Below are positions 1-9,998 of a DNA stretch of 64,000 bases, in pieces. Within the stretch, counting starts at the first letter, position 1, and every line of letters starts with the position of its first letter. The notes under the pieces were generated by a model, which saw nothing but the letters and a program-made list of their open reading frames with translations, did no database searches and had not been told where the DNA came from. Both the position numbers and the translations under genes were made by a program. The DNA is taken from the NCBI GenBank assembly GCA_028023455.1, contig JAQFVV010000031.1:4941763-5005762 (forward strand), read 5' to 3'. This stretch comes from Epiperipatus broadwayi. Its lineage: Eukaryota > Onychophora > Udeonychophora > Euonychophora > Peripatidae.

Positions 1-240
1 TTTTAAAATTAAATACTCAAAAATCTAAGGGTCCAGATTGAATCCTATGCTAGTACTGTTACTGATTAGGCAATACCTGAAAAAGAGGGGAGAATAATAT
101 CTCAAAATATTGTCCATATACTAACCTGTTTGATGTGCTATTACTAATACTTGAATGTATTTGAAATATTTAAATAAAGTTATTTTTTTCTAAAGACATT
201 CATTACTCATATTAGATAATGGAAATAGTCCAATATAAAA
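1..240 (+). repeat. SINE-like repeat, copy cut by window start
   Basis: The segment starts with a tRNA B-box-like stretch (GGTCCAGATTGAATCC, about 31-46), continues through a body also seen at 6290-6510, and ends in a tail rich in AAATAAAGT and T-runs. Related copies occur at 6045-6510 and 13195-13430, so this is a dispersed family. The A-box side is not convincing and the left end may be outside the window. It could instead be a MITE arm. Confidence 0.4.
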
Positions 241-1239
241 GTACAATTTCTTATGGATTGTTCCTCACTTTTTCCTTGTCATACTCTTATCACTAACATG
301 ACTCATTCAAATTCACTAACAATCAACAACCTCATAAAAAATATACAAAGTAGTCCTTTTCCCAAAATAAGAATTACTATATTTATTATTTTCAGACTCT
401 AGTTTGTAAGATGTTATCTAAACTTTAATCCCACATCTCACAATACTAAATCACTCTCTGTAAAAAAATTAAATAACATTAAGACTACAGATCAAACCCA
501 TGCACTATCTGATATTTTTGCAGCTACATGGAATCTGATCTCATTAACAACAAATCGGTGACTTGGCTATTGAATATACTAAAATAATATGCGTTAGATA
601 TATATTGATTATTGCTCAATTATATGAACATCTATCTTATTGCTTTTCTACTGGAAATCTCTCGTTCCAATAAGACTTGTAAATAGTCTCCAATGTATAT
701 AGTAAACCTAATTAAGTTAATTTAAAACTAAATAATATCTAATTAACAAAAAACAAGAAATAAAATCCAATATTTTTTCTTAATTTATCTATACAGTAAT
801 TATTTTGTTATATTAACACACAGAGAAAATTACTCCACTTTATTCGCACTATTTCATAATCATTATGCAACTTTTTTATATATTATTTTCTATCTGTATA
901 AGTATGAGATTTATATATATACGTATTTTTATAGAATTTGAAAAGTTAAAACACCGCTTTTGAATATTAATATCTTAATGTAATTATTTATACATTTTTT
1001 ATGTACTACAAGTTCTAATGTGATCTCTATGGGAAATATGTGATAAAAGACATTATATGGGTATGTGTTCTAGTAGGCACGAAGATGAAATTCATTGAAA
1101 GCCCCCCCCCCCATCATTTCAATAAATATATCAGTTTACATGTATCTTTGATAAAATATTATTACATAAGAATAATACATTATTACTAAAATAATAATAA
1201 TAGGAAAAAAGCTGACATATAAAAATTATAACCTTTCAC
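241..1239. other. AT-rich stretch without recognised gene
   Basis: I see no exon-like segment here. An 11-C homopolymer stands at 1102-1112, just before the outer end of the Penelope-like element's left arm. Confidence 0.5.
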
Positions 1240-1337
1240 ATATAAAAAATCCAATGAATTACTTTCTTCCTTTTTCTTTTTAAAAGTTTATTTACATAAA
1301 CCCACATAAATATATATACTGCAGTACATTATGCACA

Positions 1338-1372
1338 TGTTTCCAACATTGTAATCATTATCAATGATCATA
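1338..1372 (-). other. Decayed hammerhead-like stem-loop, outer copy (left arm)
   Basis: Read on the minus strand this has TTGATAATGATTAC followed by GTTGGAAAC. It aligns with 5078-5112 in the right arm. The hammerhead core CTGANGA is not intact, so I call this a degenerate PLE-terminal stem-loop, not an active ribozyme. Confidence 0.4.
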
Positions 1373-1421
1373 AATATATATCTGCATTAAGTCAGATGTC
1401 ACATGACCTAATTTAATAAGT

Positions 1422-2028
1422 TTATATATATTATTGTGATAAATATATATATTTTTAAACTCATATAATAACATTTCTTTAGCATTATATTCTAGCATGT
1501 GTGCGTGTGCGGTGCAACTGTTCCCAAAAGCTATAAGTGTTATAAAATAGGTAACTAAAAGCAAATGAAATGAGCGCTTTCAAAGGATCTTGCCTTCATA
1601 ATCATAGCTTGCTACTACATTTAATGATATGCAAATATGCTAATTCCATTTCTTCGATAAAGCATAGCATATGTCCTTCCTATTTATGGCATCTTTGTCA
1701 CATGAGATGAAAAAGGCCTCTTTGGTTTTTCTTTTAAGGTCATGTCTCTCTCTACACATGATTGTAGGATTGTCTGGAATGCACTCGTGGTGATTTGTGC
1801 TCAGCTCATTTGTTTTTAGTTACCTATTTTATAACACTTTATAGCTTTTGGGAACAGTTGCGCCACACACACACACACATACTAGAATATATATATTTCC
1901 CAAAAGTAAAAAATTATTTGATTTAGCATTATATATAACTCTTTTCATTATATAAATTTTACTATTGCAATTACTTACTTCCCCTATTATAATATGAGTT
2001 TAAAAAATATATATTTATAACAATATAT
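1422..2028. mobile_element. Foldback (MITE-like) element inserted in the PLE-1 left arm
   Basis: The ends are inverted repeats: AAATATATATATTTTTAAAC near 1440-1460 pairs with its reverse complement near 1997-2020. An inner pair containing GTTACCTATTTTATAACAC (plus strand, about 1820) matches the minus strand at about 1530-1556. The central unpaired part is about 1570-1810. It interrupts an arm that is continuous on the other side of PLE-1, which defines it as an insertion. No ORF is present, so it is non-autonomous. The AT-rich ends make exact borders and the target duplication uncertain. Confidence 0.6.
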
Positions 2029-2161
2029 ATATATATATATATTAATCAATGTCTGTATTCCAATTATAATAAAATATATATAATTATTCAAAACAATACA
2101 ATAATTAATACAGTAAAACAATATTTTAAAAACAAATATATATCACAATTTAATAGAAATA

Positions 2162-2190
2162 CTTTCAACTATCTATGTCGTTGTTATCAA
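2162..2190 (-). other. Hammerhead-like stem-loop, inner copy (left arm)
   Basis: On the minus strand: TTGATAACAACGAC, loop, then AGTTGAAAGT. It is the counterpart of 4951-4980 in the right arm. The stem and the GAAA-like box remain, while the CTGANGA box is lost. Confidence 0.4.
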
Positions 2191-2296
2191 CTAGATTCAA
2201 AATGTATTAGAAAAAACTGTCACAAATGTAAACAAAAAATAATACGTCATACATCAATTTTCCCACACTTCATTAATTTTTATGTTGGCAGCCTGT

Positions 2297-2584
2297 CTAT
2301 TTATCAAATGTTGGTTTTTCGCTTTTTATTAACATAGCTTCTTTAATTTTGCATTTATTATTATTTCTTTCAATACACAAAATCTTAACTTTATTAAAAT
2401 CAAAATCAAAAACATAATTACATGTTACATTATGATCAAAAAATACTGATGGTGATACATAATCATTTCTAACATTCTCTTGTCTTGATTTTTGTACTCG
2501 TTTATATAACAACAAATGCTCCTTTGATCTTTTCTCCAATGTACATCGAGATTCACCAATATATGCCTTTCCACAAATACACAT
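2297..2584 (-). CDS. GIY-YIG endonuclease domain of PLE-1 (separated piece)
   Basis: A 95-codon open stretch with the GIY-YIG pattern of Penelope-like elements: Cys-Gly-Lys-AYIGES near the start, followed by CTLEKRSKEHL, where the Arg and the KEHL His are the usual helix residues. The acidic residue expected later may be the Glu of KIKEAMLI. In PLEs this domain nicks target DNA to prime reverse transcription. It lies downstream of the RT ORF on the same strand, separated by about 165 bp with in-frame stops, so it once formed the C-terminus of one polyprotein. Upstream, a Cys-rich linker is still legible to about 2650. An inverted second copy is at 4558-4887. Family assignment is confident; activity is unlikely. 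Confidence 0.8.
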   Translation of the reverse strand: MCICGKAYIGESRCTLEKRSKEHLLLYKRVQKSRQENVRNDYVSPSVFFDHNVTCNYVFDFDFNKVKILCIERNNNKCKIKEAMLIKSEKPTFDK

Positions 2585-2749
2585 CCATTTATATATTGCA
2601 CAACTTTGATGTAAAATACTACATCTATTTTTTGAATTATTTATTAATATATTTAAATTAAGATTAGTATAAAATGCAACTCGACATATATTTTTATATA
2701 TCTATTTTATAAATTTCACTTGTTCATTACAAATAAATGGTATTGATAT

Positions 2750-4174
2750 CTAATTATATTTTATTTTATCAATATCTATAGCACTTAAAATATTTCTATT
2801 ATTATTAAACTTAGTAACAATATTATAAATTAATTTATGATCATATCCAACATTTAACAAATCCATAGTAAATACATTTATGTAACTTATTTTATCAGAA
2901 CTATATTTACATAATTTATTATTCCTAAATAAAAATGATTTTAAACCAGATAATTTATGTACTATTGGCACATTTAAATACCAAGGAATATATCCTCTTT
3001 TTTCAATATCTTTTATTACCATACAATAATCTAATTTATTTTTATTACGAATAATTTTAATATCTAAATACTGAATTGACATTGTTTCTTCAAAAGATTT
3101 ATTCCATTTTAAACCTTCTAAACTATTTAATTCATTGAATAACACATTTATGATATCTAAACTTCCACAAACAAAAACATCATCAACATACCTGTAATAA
3201 ATTTTAATACCCTGGTAATATATATTATTATTAAGAATTATATCTTCATATCTTGATACTACAAAACTACATATTTGTGAAACTACAGGAAGTCCCATAG
3301 GCCATCCGTTATTCATTTTATAATAATTTTCATTAAACATAGCATATATATTTTTATCAATAAAATATAATACATCATTTACAAATTTTACTTTCTTAAC
3401 ATCAACTTTTTTTAATATCAAAGCAACTAATATAATTTTTATAGATTTTAATCTATCTATTGAACTGTACATCTCACATATATCAAATGTACAAATACTA
3501 TCATTAATATTAATATTATGAATTTTCTTTACAAAATCAAACGATGAACTAACAGTATATTTTCCAAATCCAAGAACATCTTTTAATAATGTTTCTATAA
3601 ATCTACAAGTTTCATAGTAAAATGATCCACCAAAGTCAATCATTAATCTTAAAGGTTTATCTTGTTTATGTAGTTTAATATTCGAAAAAATCCTAGGACA
3701 AATTGCAGCAGCTGGATAAAGACAATAATATGTATGAGCATCTATATATTTATTCTTTTTAGCTTTTTTTAAAATATCATCAATAAACTTTACACGTAAA
3801 TTTTCAATGTTTATTTTTCCAACCTTTTTAAATTTGAGCTTTTCCATTTGAATTAAAACTTTATTGTAGTAATCAAGTTTTGACATAAGACATAACCTCA
3901 ACCCCTTATCTTCCTTTAAGCAAACAAGATCGTTATCATGAATAAACTTTTTAAATCTAAATATATGTGAATTCCAATTGCAATTAGCTCTGTTTTTAAA
4001 TTTCTTAACGTTAACTTTTTGTATTAATTCATTTGATGCTTCAGGAGAACATTTAATTACACTAAAAGAATGTTCAACAGCAGCTTTTAACTCTAAATTA
4101 CTAACCACCCACATACCACCAATGTATTTAGAACCATAATTCAAAATATATTCTTGTTGAAAATCAATATCCAT
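2750..4174 (-). CDS. PLE-1 reverse transcriptase
   Basis: A 474-codon ORF, the longest in the window. It copies element RNA into DNA at a nicked target. Visible motifs in order: VCLKEDKGLRLCLMSK (the PLE 'DKG' region, about residues 83-98); PRIFSNIKLHKQDKPLRLMI (the 'PKIHK..PLRPI' box, about 160-179); FDICEMYSS with the first catalytic Asp (about 225); GWPMGLPVVSQICSF (primer-grip-side 'GSPLSPxLA' box, about 291); YYRYVDDVFV with the catalytic DD (about 326-335); and QYLDIKI after the palm. This set marks Penelope-like, telomerase-related RTs, not LINE RTs. The start is the first Met after an upstream stop; the true protein may begin earlier. The GIY-YIG domain is split off downstream by stops. 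The palm residues are intact, so decay is partial. Confidence 0.88.
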   Translation of the reverse strand: MDIDFQQEYILNYGSKYIGGMWVVSNLELKAAVEHSFSVIKCSPEASNELIQKVNVKKFKNRANCNWNSHIFRFKKFIHDNDLVCLKEDKGLRLCLMSKLDYYNKVLIQMEKLKFKKVGKINIENLRVKFIDDILKKAKKNKYIDAHTYYCLYPAAAICPRIFSNIKLHKQDKPLRLMIDFGGSFYYETCRFIETLLKDVLGFGKYTVSSSFDFVKKIHNININDSICTFDICEMYSSIDRLKSIKIILVALILKKVDVKKVKFVNDVLYFIDKNIYAMFNENYYKMNNGWPMGLPVVSQICSFVVSRYEDIILNNNIYYQGIKIYYRYVDDVFVCGSLDIINVLFNELNSLEGLKWNKSFEETMSIQYLDIKIIRNKNKLDYCMVIKDIEKRGYIPWYLNVPIVHKLSGLKSFLFRNNKLCKYSSDKISYINVFTMDLLNVGYDHKLIYNIVTKFNNNRNILSAIDIDKIKYN

Positions 4175-4468
4175 GTTAGATAAATTGACATAGTTACTAT
4201 TTTTTCTCCATTTACATTTTTATTATATAGAAACGTAATTTTTCGATCAAATTTTTTATAAAGTAGTTATTAAAATAATATTGACATCGATTTTTATAAT
4301 TAAACCATTCGTCAACCACATGAAGATTAATAAAATAATTTAAACACTTTAAATATTTATGCTGATTAAATAAAAAGCATTTGCATTGACAAATTATACT
4401 CTGTAAAATAATCATTTAAATATCTTGTATTTTAGTATCTGGCAAATTGCATTCCTTATTGATTTTAA
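4175..4468 (-). other. PLE-1 5' region between the RT ORF and the inverted copy
   Basis: AT-rich sequence between the RT start and the beginning of the inverted arm. It holds a 67-codon minus-strand open frame (4212-4415) with no recognisable motif, probably the decayed N-terminal coding part of the element. The junction with the inverted copy lies near 4469. Confidence 0.45.
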
Positions 4469-4557
4469 TGTTGCAACAGTTTATACTACTCCTAATTTAA
4501 ATAGATTAATAAATAATTCAAAAAATAGATGTAGTAAGTTGTGCAATATATAAATGG

Positions 4558-4887
4558 ATGTGTGTTTGTGGAAAGGCATATATTAGTGAATCTCGATGTA
4601 CATTGGAGAAAAGATCGAAGGAGCATTTGTTGTTATATAAACGAGTACAAAAATCAAGACAAGAGAATGTTAGAAATGATGATGTATCACCATCAGTATT
4701 TTTTGATCATAATGTAACATGTAATTATGGATTTGATTTTGATTTTAATAAAGTTAAGATTTTGTGTATTGAAAGAAATAATAATAAACGCAAAATTAAA
4801 GAAGCTATGTTAATAAAAAGTGAAAAGCAACATTTGATAAATAGACAGGCTGCCAATATAAAAATTAATGAATTGTGGGAAAATTGA
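4558..4887 (+). CDS. GIY-YIG endonuclease domain, inverted copy
   Basis: A 109-codon open stretch nearly identical in protein to the minus-strand piece at 2297-2584 (CGKAYI, CTLEKRSKEHL, DHNVTCNY). It runs further at its C-terminus, where the left copy has a stop. The first Gly-bearing box reads AYISES instead of AYIGES, a change in the GIY-YIG signature. Upstream in the same frame is NNSKNRCSKLCN, part of the Cys-rich linker, then a stop. There is no RT on this strand, so it is a 5'-truncated PLE copy. Confidence 0.75.
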   Translation: MCVCGKAYISESRCTLEKRSKEHLLLYKRVQKSRQENVRNDDVSPSVFFDHNVTCNYGFDFDFNKVKILCIERNNNKRKIKEAMLIKSEKQHLINRQAANIKINELWEN

Positions 4888-4950
4888 TGTATGACGTATT
4901 ACTTTTTGTTTACATTTGTAACAGTTTTTTCTAATACAATTTGAATCTAG

Positions 4951-4980
4951 TTGATAATGACTACATAGATAGTTGAAAGT
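4951..4980 (+). other. Hammerhead-like stem-loop, inner copy (right arm)
   Basis: TTGATAATGACTAC, short loop, then TAGTTGAAAGT: a stem closed by a GAAA-like box, as in PLE terminal hammerhead relatives. The expected CTGANGA box is altered. A second similar unit begins 128 bp further on, at 5079. Confidence 0.4.
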
Positions 4981-5077
4981 ACTTCTATCAAATTGTGGTA
5001 TATATATGTTTTTAAAATATTGTTTTACTGTATTAATTATTGTATTGTTTTGAATAATTATATATATAAATATATAT

Positions 5078-5112
5078 CCTTGATAATGATTATAAGTAGG
5101 TAGTTGAAACTG
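5078..5112 (+). other. Hammerhead-like stem-loop, outer copy (right arm)
   Basis: CTTGATAATGATTAT, loop, then GTAGTTGAAACTGG. The GAAAC box is intact and the stem is partly preserved. It repeats the unit at 4951-4980, so the terminus has two tandem motif copies. Confidence 0.42.
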
Positions 5113-5185
5113 GAAATGTGCATAATGTAATGTTGTCTATAGAGGTTTATGTAAATAAATAAAGTTTTTAAAAAGAAATAATTCT

Positions 5186-6044
5186 ATTAGATTTTTTGTT
5201 CATTTGGAATCATATTTTTAAAGAGAAAAGAAGGTTATTATTATTAATTTTTTATTAATAATGATGATGATGGTTTTAAAGAAAAATTATTACATGAAAA
5301 GTTTGTAAGTATTTTTTGAAAACTGTGATCTATTATTAATCTCAAATACAATATATGCTCAACTTTTCTTTTAAATTTCAGGGAAACAATTTGCCAAGTA
5401 AATATATTTTCTGCAACAATAAACTGATATACTCCCATGCTACTTCAAAATAATCTTGGATGTTAGTCTTATTTCTTTTCCTCTTCTACTAAAGGTTAAG
5501 TCTAACATAATTTCTAAAAATAACCACAGCCTGTCATTATTTGGTACTATGGAGCAAATATTTTAAAAACTGTTTCCTTAGCACTACAATATTATACTGG
5601 TGAATACTACATTCCTATATGATGAAAAAGTCCTAATACTAAACTTCTAATTATGCTATTAAATTTACCATGAGAAATATTATTGTCATATTAAGTTCAT
5701 TCCCTAAGAATGAATTCTAGTTTTACCATTAGATAGTTGAAGACAACCATTGAAGTCTAAGATTTGCCTCAAATCAAAATCCCTTTGGACAACTAAAGAA
5801 TTGTGGTGAAGAAATAAACTTCTTATATTGTCACCAAATAAATTCCTTTTTCCAATCCAATTCTAGTCAGATACATTCGATTTTTCTAAATATTACCCAA
5901 GTCTCATCACAAATTCAGATTCATCCACAGATACAGCTTTAATCAACTTCAAAAATGGAATATAACAAGCTCTGCATTATAGATTACTGCAAACAGTAAA
6001 CAATGAAATAGGTAGTTAATGATTGTTTGACTATTTTCATCATC
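5186..6044. other. AT-rich stretch without recognised gene
   Basis: Only short chance open frames are present (for example 5244-5438, minus). I see no splice-flanked coding segment. Confidence 0.5.
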
Positions 6045-6510
6045 TGATATTAATTGTTAAATGGCTTTAAAAAAATTCAAACTTTATTTGAACTTTTCAA
6101 ATATATTCAACTGTTAGTTTTAACCCTCAGATTAGTATATAACACAACATTTTGAATGATATTCTGTCTCCCTAAGACATTGATGACTAACCAATGACAG
6201 TAATAGTATGAGAATCAAACCAGGGAATTTTAGATTTGTAAATATTGAATTTAAGATGACATTTTAATCCTTAACTTTATTATTTATTAATCTAAAATCC
6301 CTGGTTTAATTTCCATACTAATACTATCAGTAGTCAGACCAGCAATGCCTGAAGAAAGAGAAAAATAATATCACTCAAAATGGTGTGTTATATACTAACT
6401 TATATGCTATAATTAACAGTTGAATGTATTTGAAAAGTTTAAATAAAATTAGAATTTTTTTAAAGACATTTAAAAATTAATATCAAGTGATAAAAATAGG
6501 CCAATATATA
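6045..6510. repeat. Head-to-head pair of SINE-like repeats
   Basis: The minus strand of 6045-6225 and the plus strand of 6285-6480 are the same sequence. Each starts with a B-box-like word (CCTGGTTTGATTCTC minus; CCTGGTTTAATTTCC plus) and ends in an AAATAAA-type tail with a T-run. The arms meet in a short AT-rich centre near 6250. It may be two SINE insertions or one foldback element. Relatives are at 1-240 and 13195-13430. Confidence 0.55.
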
Positions 6511-7924
6511 ATTATAACTAAAATACTATCAACACAAGTTTTTGATAAACATGTGTCAAATCTATTAATACAATAATAAATTGAAGGATCTTTAAAGTCA
6601 CTATTGAATTTATCTCATATTAGCATCCCTTTACTAAATAAATAAATAAGAAAATTCTGTGTACAGAATTCAAATCTATCAGCTAGAGACTATTTGTATT
6701 CATTTTTCATATATACAAACAAATTACTTTAAATGGTACCCTTTAAATAACTAAATTTTCTAGCCAATGATATTGTCTTTACATCAATTGTTTGATTTAC
6801 CAAATAGCATTAAAAACTAATAAATTATTCTGTAGGACATATGTTTCTGAGCTTGAACATTCATTATCAACTGTCTAAGAGAATTAATCAAACATCCATA
6901 TAAACATAGCAGTGACAATTATTTATAAATAACAGATTGGAAATACATTACATACTAAATCACATTTTCAGTTACATCATATTGGCAAAATGCAAACTCA
7001 TCTCTAGCATAAAGACACAAACTCAATGCCAAAATTTACATATATAAAAGAGAACTCAGACATTTTTCTATTAACTAACTGTGTGAATTATGGCCTCAGA
7101 ACTTATTCTGCCAATGATAATTCATACGAAAACTTTTTCCTGAAAAATATTTTTTGATGTACTACTATAGGGGATCTAATATAGTTCCCACAAAACAATA
7201 AGTTAGAATCATGCAAAAGCAAAGTGCTGAAGCAAAAGATCTAACATAACTTTGAAATAAGATATGTTTCATTGTCTACAATATAGTGTGTGTGTGTGTG
7301 TAACAAATATGAACTACTTTCAGTATCCACCTTACACAAAATATTCAAAATCCATTCCTTTTATTCTCAAAGCATTACTTGTGAACAATAGTATATATAA
7401 ATACAATTAAAACAGTAACTAAATTAAATCAATATTGTGTAGTTCATTGATTATATATAAACACCACAGTCATGTTTGAAACTCTATTTACCTATTGTTC
7501 TATTTAATAATTTAAAATATAATTTTCTGTAGGTTATTCAAAGAATACTATACCCTATAAATTCCATTTCTGTTTTGTAATTAATGCCCATAAACCAAAT
7601 AATATATATATATATATTTACATACAATGGGTTGTGAGCTTCATATTTTATTAATCATATCTCAACACTAACAGTAATTTAATAGGATTGTTTGTGTAAC
7701 ACATTTTCATCCTTCAATTATTCAAATAGCAATGCTGTCTTAAAATATTTTATTTTCTGGAATTAAAATAGCTGTACTCCATTTACAAATGGCAATCGAT
7801 GATAGTGAATTAATTAATGAATTCGTTTTAAACATAAACTTTAATGAGCCTTTTACTTCATCACAATGCTTACACGTGTATATATCTTATATGATCTAAA
7901 TTATTTATTAATAGATTATAAGCA
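6511..7924. other. AT-rich stretch, GT microsatellite
   Basis: No gene recognised. A (GT)8 run stands at 7286-7301 and an AT run near 7603-7617. Confidence 0.5.
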
Positions 7925-8026
7925 GTATGAATAAATAATATCATTTACTTTAGCAACTACATACAAACTTCCACCGTATGAATAAATAATATCACTTACC
8001 TTAGCAGCTACATACAAACTTCCACC
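7925..8026. repeat. 51-bp tandem duplication spanning a splice donor
   Basis: Units 7925-7975 and 7976-8026 are near-identical. The right unit contains the end of the exon at 8000-8182 and its donor AAG|GTAAGT (minus strand). The left unit repeats the exon end with a weakened donor, AAA|GTAAAT. Confidence 0.8.
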
Positions 8027-8182
8027 GTTTTCTACATATTCATAATAACAATCTAAAATTCCTGGTTGAGATTTTAATATAAAATCCATTTGGAATCCTG
8101 GATATTTAACATCAGTTCGCCATGTTTTTATAGCATCTGCAACTAAATTTTGATTTGCAATATATAATTCAATTACGATGAA
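8000..8182 (-). CDS. Internal coding exon of an unidentified gene
   Basis: An open 61-codon segment bounded on the minus strand by a pyrimidine-rich acceptor ending TTTTACCAG (just above 8182) and a consensus donor AAG|GTAAGT (GT at 7998-7999). Its length is exactly 183 bp, so both introns are phase 0. The peptide begins FIVIELYIANQNLVADAIKT and ends VENGGSLYVAAK; its composition (Trp, Cys, aromatic residues, no low complexity) is unlike the surrounding noise. I do not recognise the family. Helical repeat scaffolds are a guess from the alternating hydrophobic pattern only. Another minus-strand candidate exon at 38887-38999 ends in phase 0 and could belong to the same gene, but this is untested. 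The start and end of the gene are outside what I can resolve. Confidence 0.7.
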
Positions 8183-8200
8183 CTGGTAAAATAGCCACAT

Positions 8201-8929
8201 TTTAAAATTCTTTCATGTCATGAATGAATCTAAATTAAAAAACAAAAACAAATAACAAATAAACAAAAGTAAAATTAAAGCCAAATAATTGTAATATTTA
8301 GTTTCAATTCATTTCCATTCAAGTCAATATCCATTAGTAGAAATATGGAGAATAAATGAAAAAAAATAGTGATTAATTTACATAGTGTTAAGAAACTTGA
8401 AACCGTTAAATAAAACAATATCACTTGATTCTAAAGATAATCTTGTTTTTGTATAAAAAAATTTACACAGCTACAAAACATTTTCTAAAATAATTAATTT
8501 TAAAGTACTTATCAAGTATTTTAATCGGTACATTGCCTCCGCTGTTCTTGTTTTCATAACAATGTGGGCAGCATGCTATGCCTTTTTATTTGATAATAAA
8601 AAGTGTATGCTCGCCCATTTACTTATAAACTCCTACTTAGAATAATCATTAAAACTTGGCATTATTATTTGGGTTATTCCAATCTTTTCTCCTTGCTTTC
8701 AAAAGTTATGCAATAATTTTACAAATATTTATTCCATTTATATATGAATTAATTCAAGAGCCAATAAAGTTTAATAAAAATTGTTTCAGAAAATCTTGGG
8801 ATTACAAGCATTATATAGTAAATTAAGATTTGTATCGTTGATCTATTTATAAACTAATCTATTTTATTGTTTTAATTAGCATATTTATCTGCAGTAAGTT
8901 TGAGTAATTAATGTATACTTATTAGTATA
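8201..8929. other. AT-rich stretch without recognised gene
   Basis: Presumed intron sequence upstream of the exon at 8000-8182. A slightly GC-richer patch at 8525-8625 contains no convincing open frame with splice sites. Confidence 0.45.
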
Positions 8930-9300
8930 GTGCATATCTCACCAGATCCACTTATGAGGGTTTTGCCTTCATCTAGAACACTTGGATTCAAAGCTGGGAT
9001 TAAGCATCTCTAGCAGCAATTTTTGCTCCTTTATATTATTCAAGGTAATAATCTGAAATTAAAAAAATAAAAAAGTTAAGGTTTTGAATCCAAACCAACT
9101 TGCTTATACAGTTATATATATATTAACCCAAGGTCAATTCATATTTTAAAGATCTCAGTTTTATGCAACTTTAGAAGAAGGTCTCTAGCATAAAATTCAA
9201 GTCTCTTAAAATACAGATCTATTGTCTCATCTATATAATTATGCGAGTTGGCTTGGATTCAAAATCTTGGAATTTTTTTTTTAATTTCTGGCTATTAGCA
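8930..9300. repeat. SINE-like hairpin repeat
   Basis: The minus strand of 9058-9110 matches the plus strand of 9240-9293, both with the B-box-like word TTGGATTCAAAA followed by a T-rich tail. A third TTGGATTCAAA word is at 8990. This resembles inverted tRNA-derived SINE ends like those at 6045-6510. Confidence 0.4.
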
Positions 9301-9328
9301 TGAATAGTATAAATGAATAAAAGTTAAC

Positions 9329-9938
9329 TGTTATGAATTTAGTCCTCACTAATAAAAGCAAAATTTAGAAAACAAATATGGGGATTATTGTGTTTATTGT
9401 GTATTATATATTTACAATGATTATATTTCACCTGCTATCATTGGTGAGATATAGCTCATAGTTCTAGGTTGAACTGCAGAAAAAGGGGCTGCACATGCCC
9501 TTATAGATTTTACCTACCACATCCAGCTGTATTTTGACAGCCTGCATGGTGATACTTCCAGCTGTACTCAACAGCTTACCTCATTTATGTTGGCATTTGG
9601 TACTAGCAACTTCCAATCCTGAATGTGAATTTGTTTAGCTGCATCAACCACTTTGTTTAATAGTTATTGTCTGAAGAATGTGTATACTGCCATTCAGCTA
9701 TGTGACAGTAGTTCTCAGCCTCTCTCCTCCAAATAGTCTGACTTTTTATTGCTAGATCCCTATTTCTAATGGAAACATTTAAATTCAGTGATCATGATTG
9801 CCTATTGGCCTTTCTTGTCATTAAATATGCACTTTCTATCTGTATATGCATTAGTTCAAGATGATGAATGCTCAATCCAATCTAGAAAAGATGTAATCTG
9901 AACTAGTCCATTATTTGAAGACAGGATAAGATATGGTT
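9329..9938 (-). repeat. 3' LTR of copy A
   Basis: Aligns through diverged blocks with the LTR at 32462-33097, for example CTTCCAGCTGTACT (about 9558) and TGCCTATTGGCC (about 9806). It starts TGTTATG at 9329. It is followed on the inner side by CTCTCCCCCTGG, the complement of a polypurine tract. Confidence 0.6.
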
Positions 9939-9998
9939 TTCTCTCCCCCTGGCTAAAATTATTCTTGGATAATGTAGTTATGTAGGTGAATGTCTTCA

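Larger units (their letters stand above)
1240..2700 (-). repeat. Left inverted arm of PLE-1 (3' part of the element)
   Basis: The reverse complement of 2040-2700 matches 4469-5070, and the reverse complement of about 1240-1385 matches 5071-5185. The roughly 640 bp between these two blocks has no counterpart on the right and is the inserted foldback element. Matching landmarks include AAATGTGCATAATGTA-like and GTTTATGTAAATAAA-like words near the outer end. Confidence 0.75.
1240..5185 (-). mobile_element. PLE-1: Penelope-like retroelement with inverted terminal copy
   Basis: A minus-strand Penelope-like element: reverse transcriptase ORF (2750-4174), then a GIY-YIG endonuclease piece (2297-2584), then a 3' untranslated end reaching about 1240. 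The plus-strand stretch 4469-5185 is an inverted copy of the 3' part, including the GIY-YIG segment and the outer end. The two arms therefore face each other around the RT gene. Inverted or direct partial copies at the ends are typical of this class. The left arm is interrupted by a foldback element at about 1422-2028. Stop codons and the separated domains suggest the element is dead. Outer boundaries are judged from where arm similarity ends. Confidence 0.8.
4469..5185 (+). repeat. Right inverted arm: head-to-head copy of the PLE-1 3' part
   Basis: From GTTGCAACAGTTTATACTAC near 4475 onward, the plus strand follows the minus strand of 2700 down to 2040 and then 1385-1240. It includes the Cys-rich linker, the GIY-YIG segment and the outer end. 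It lacks the foldback element found in the left arm, so the duplication predates that insertion or the arm was copied without it. Confidence 0.75.
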
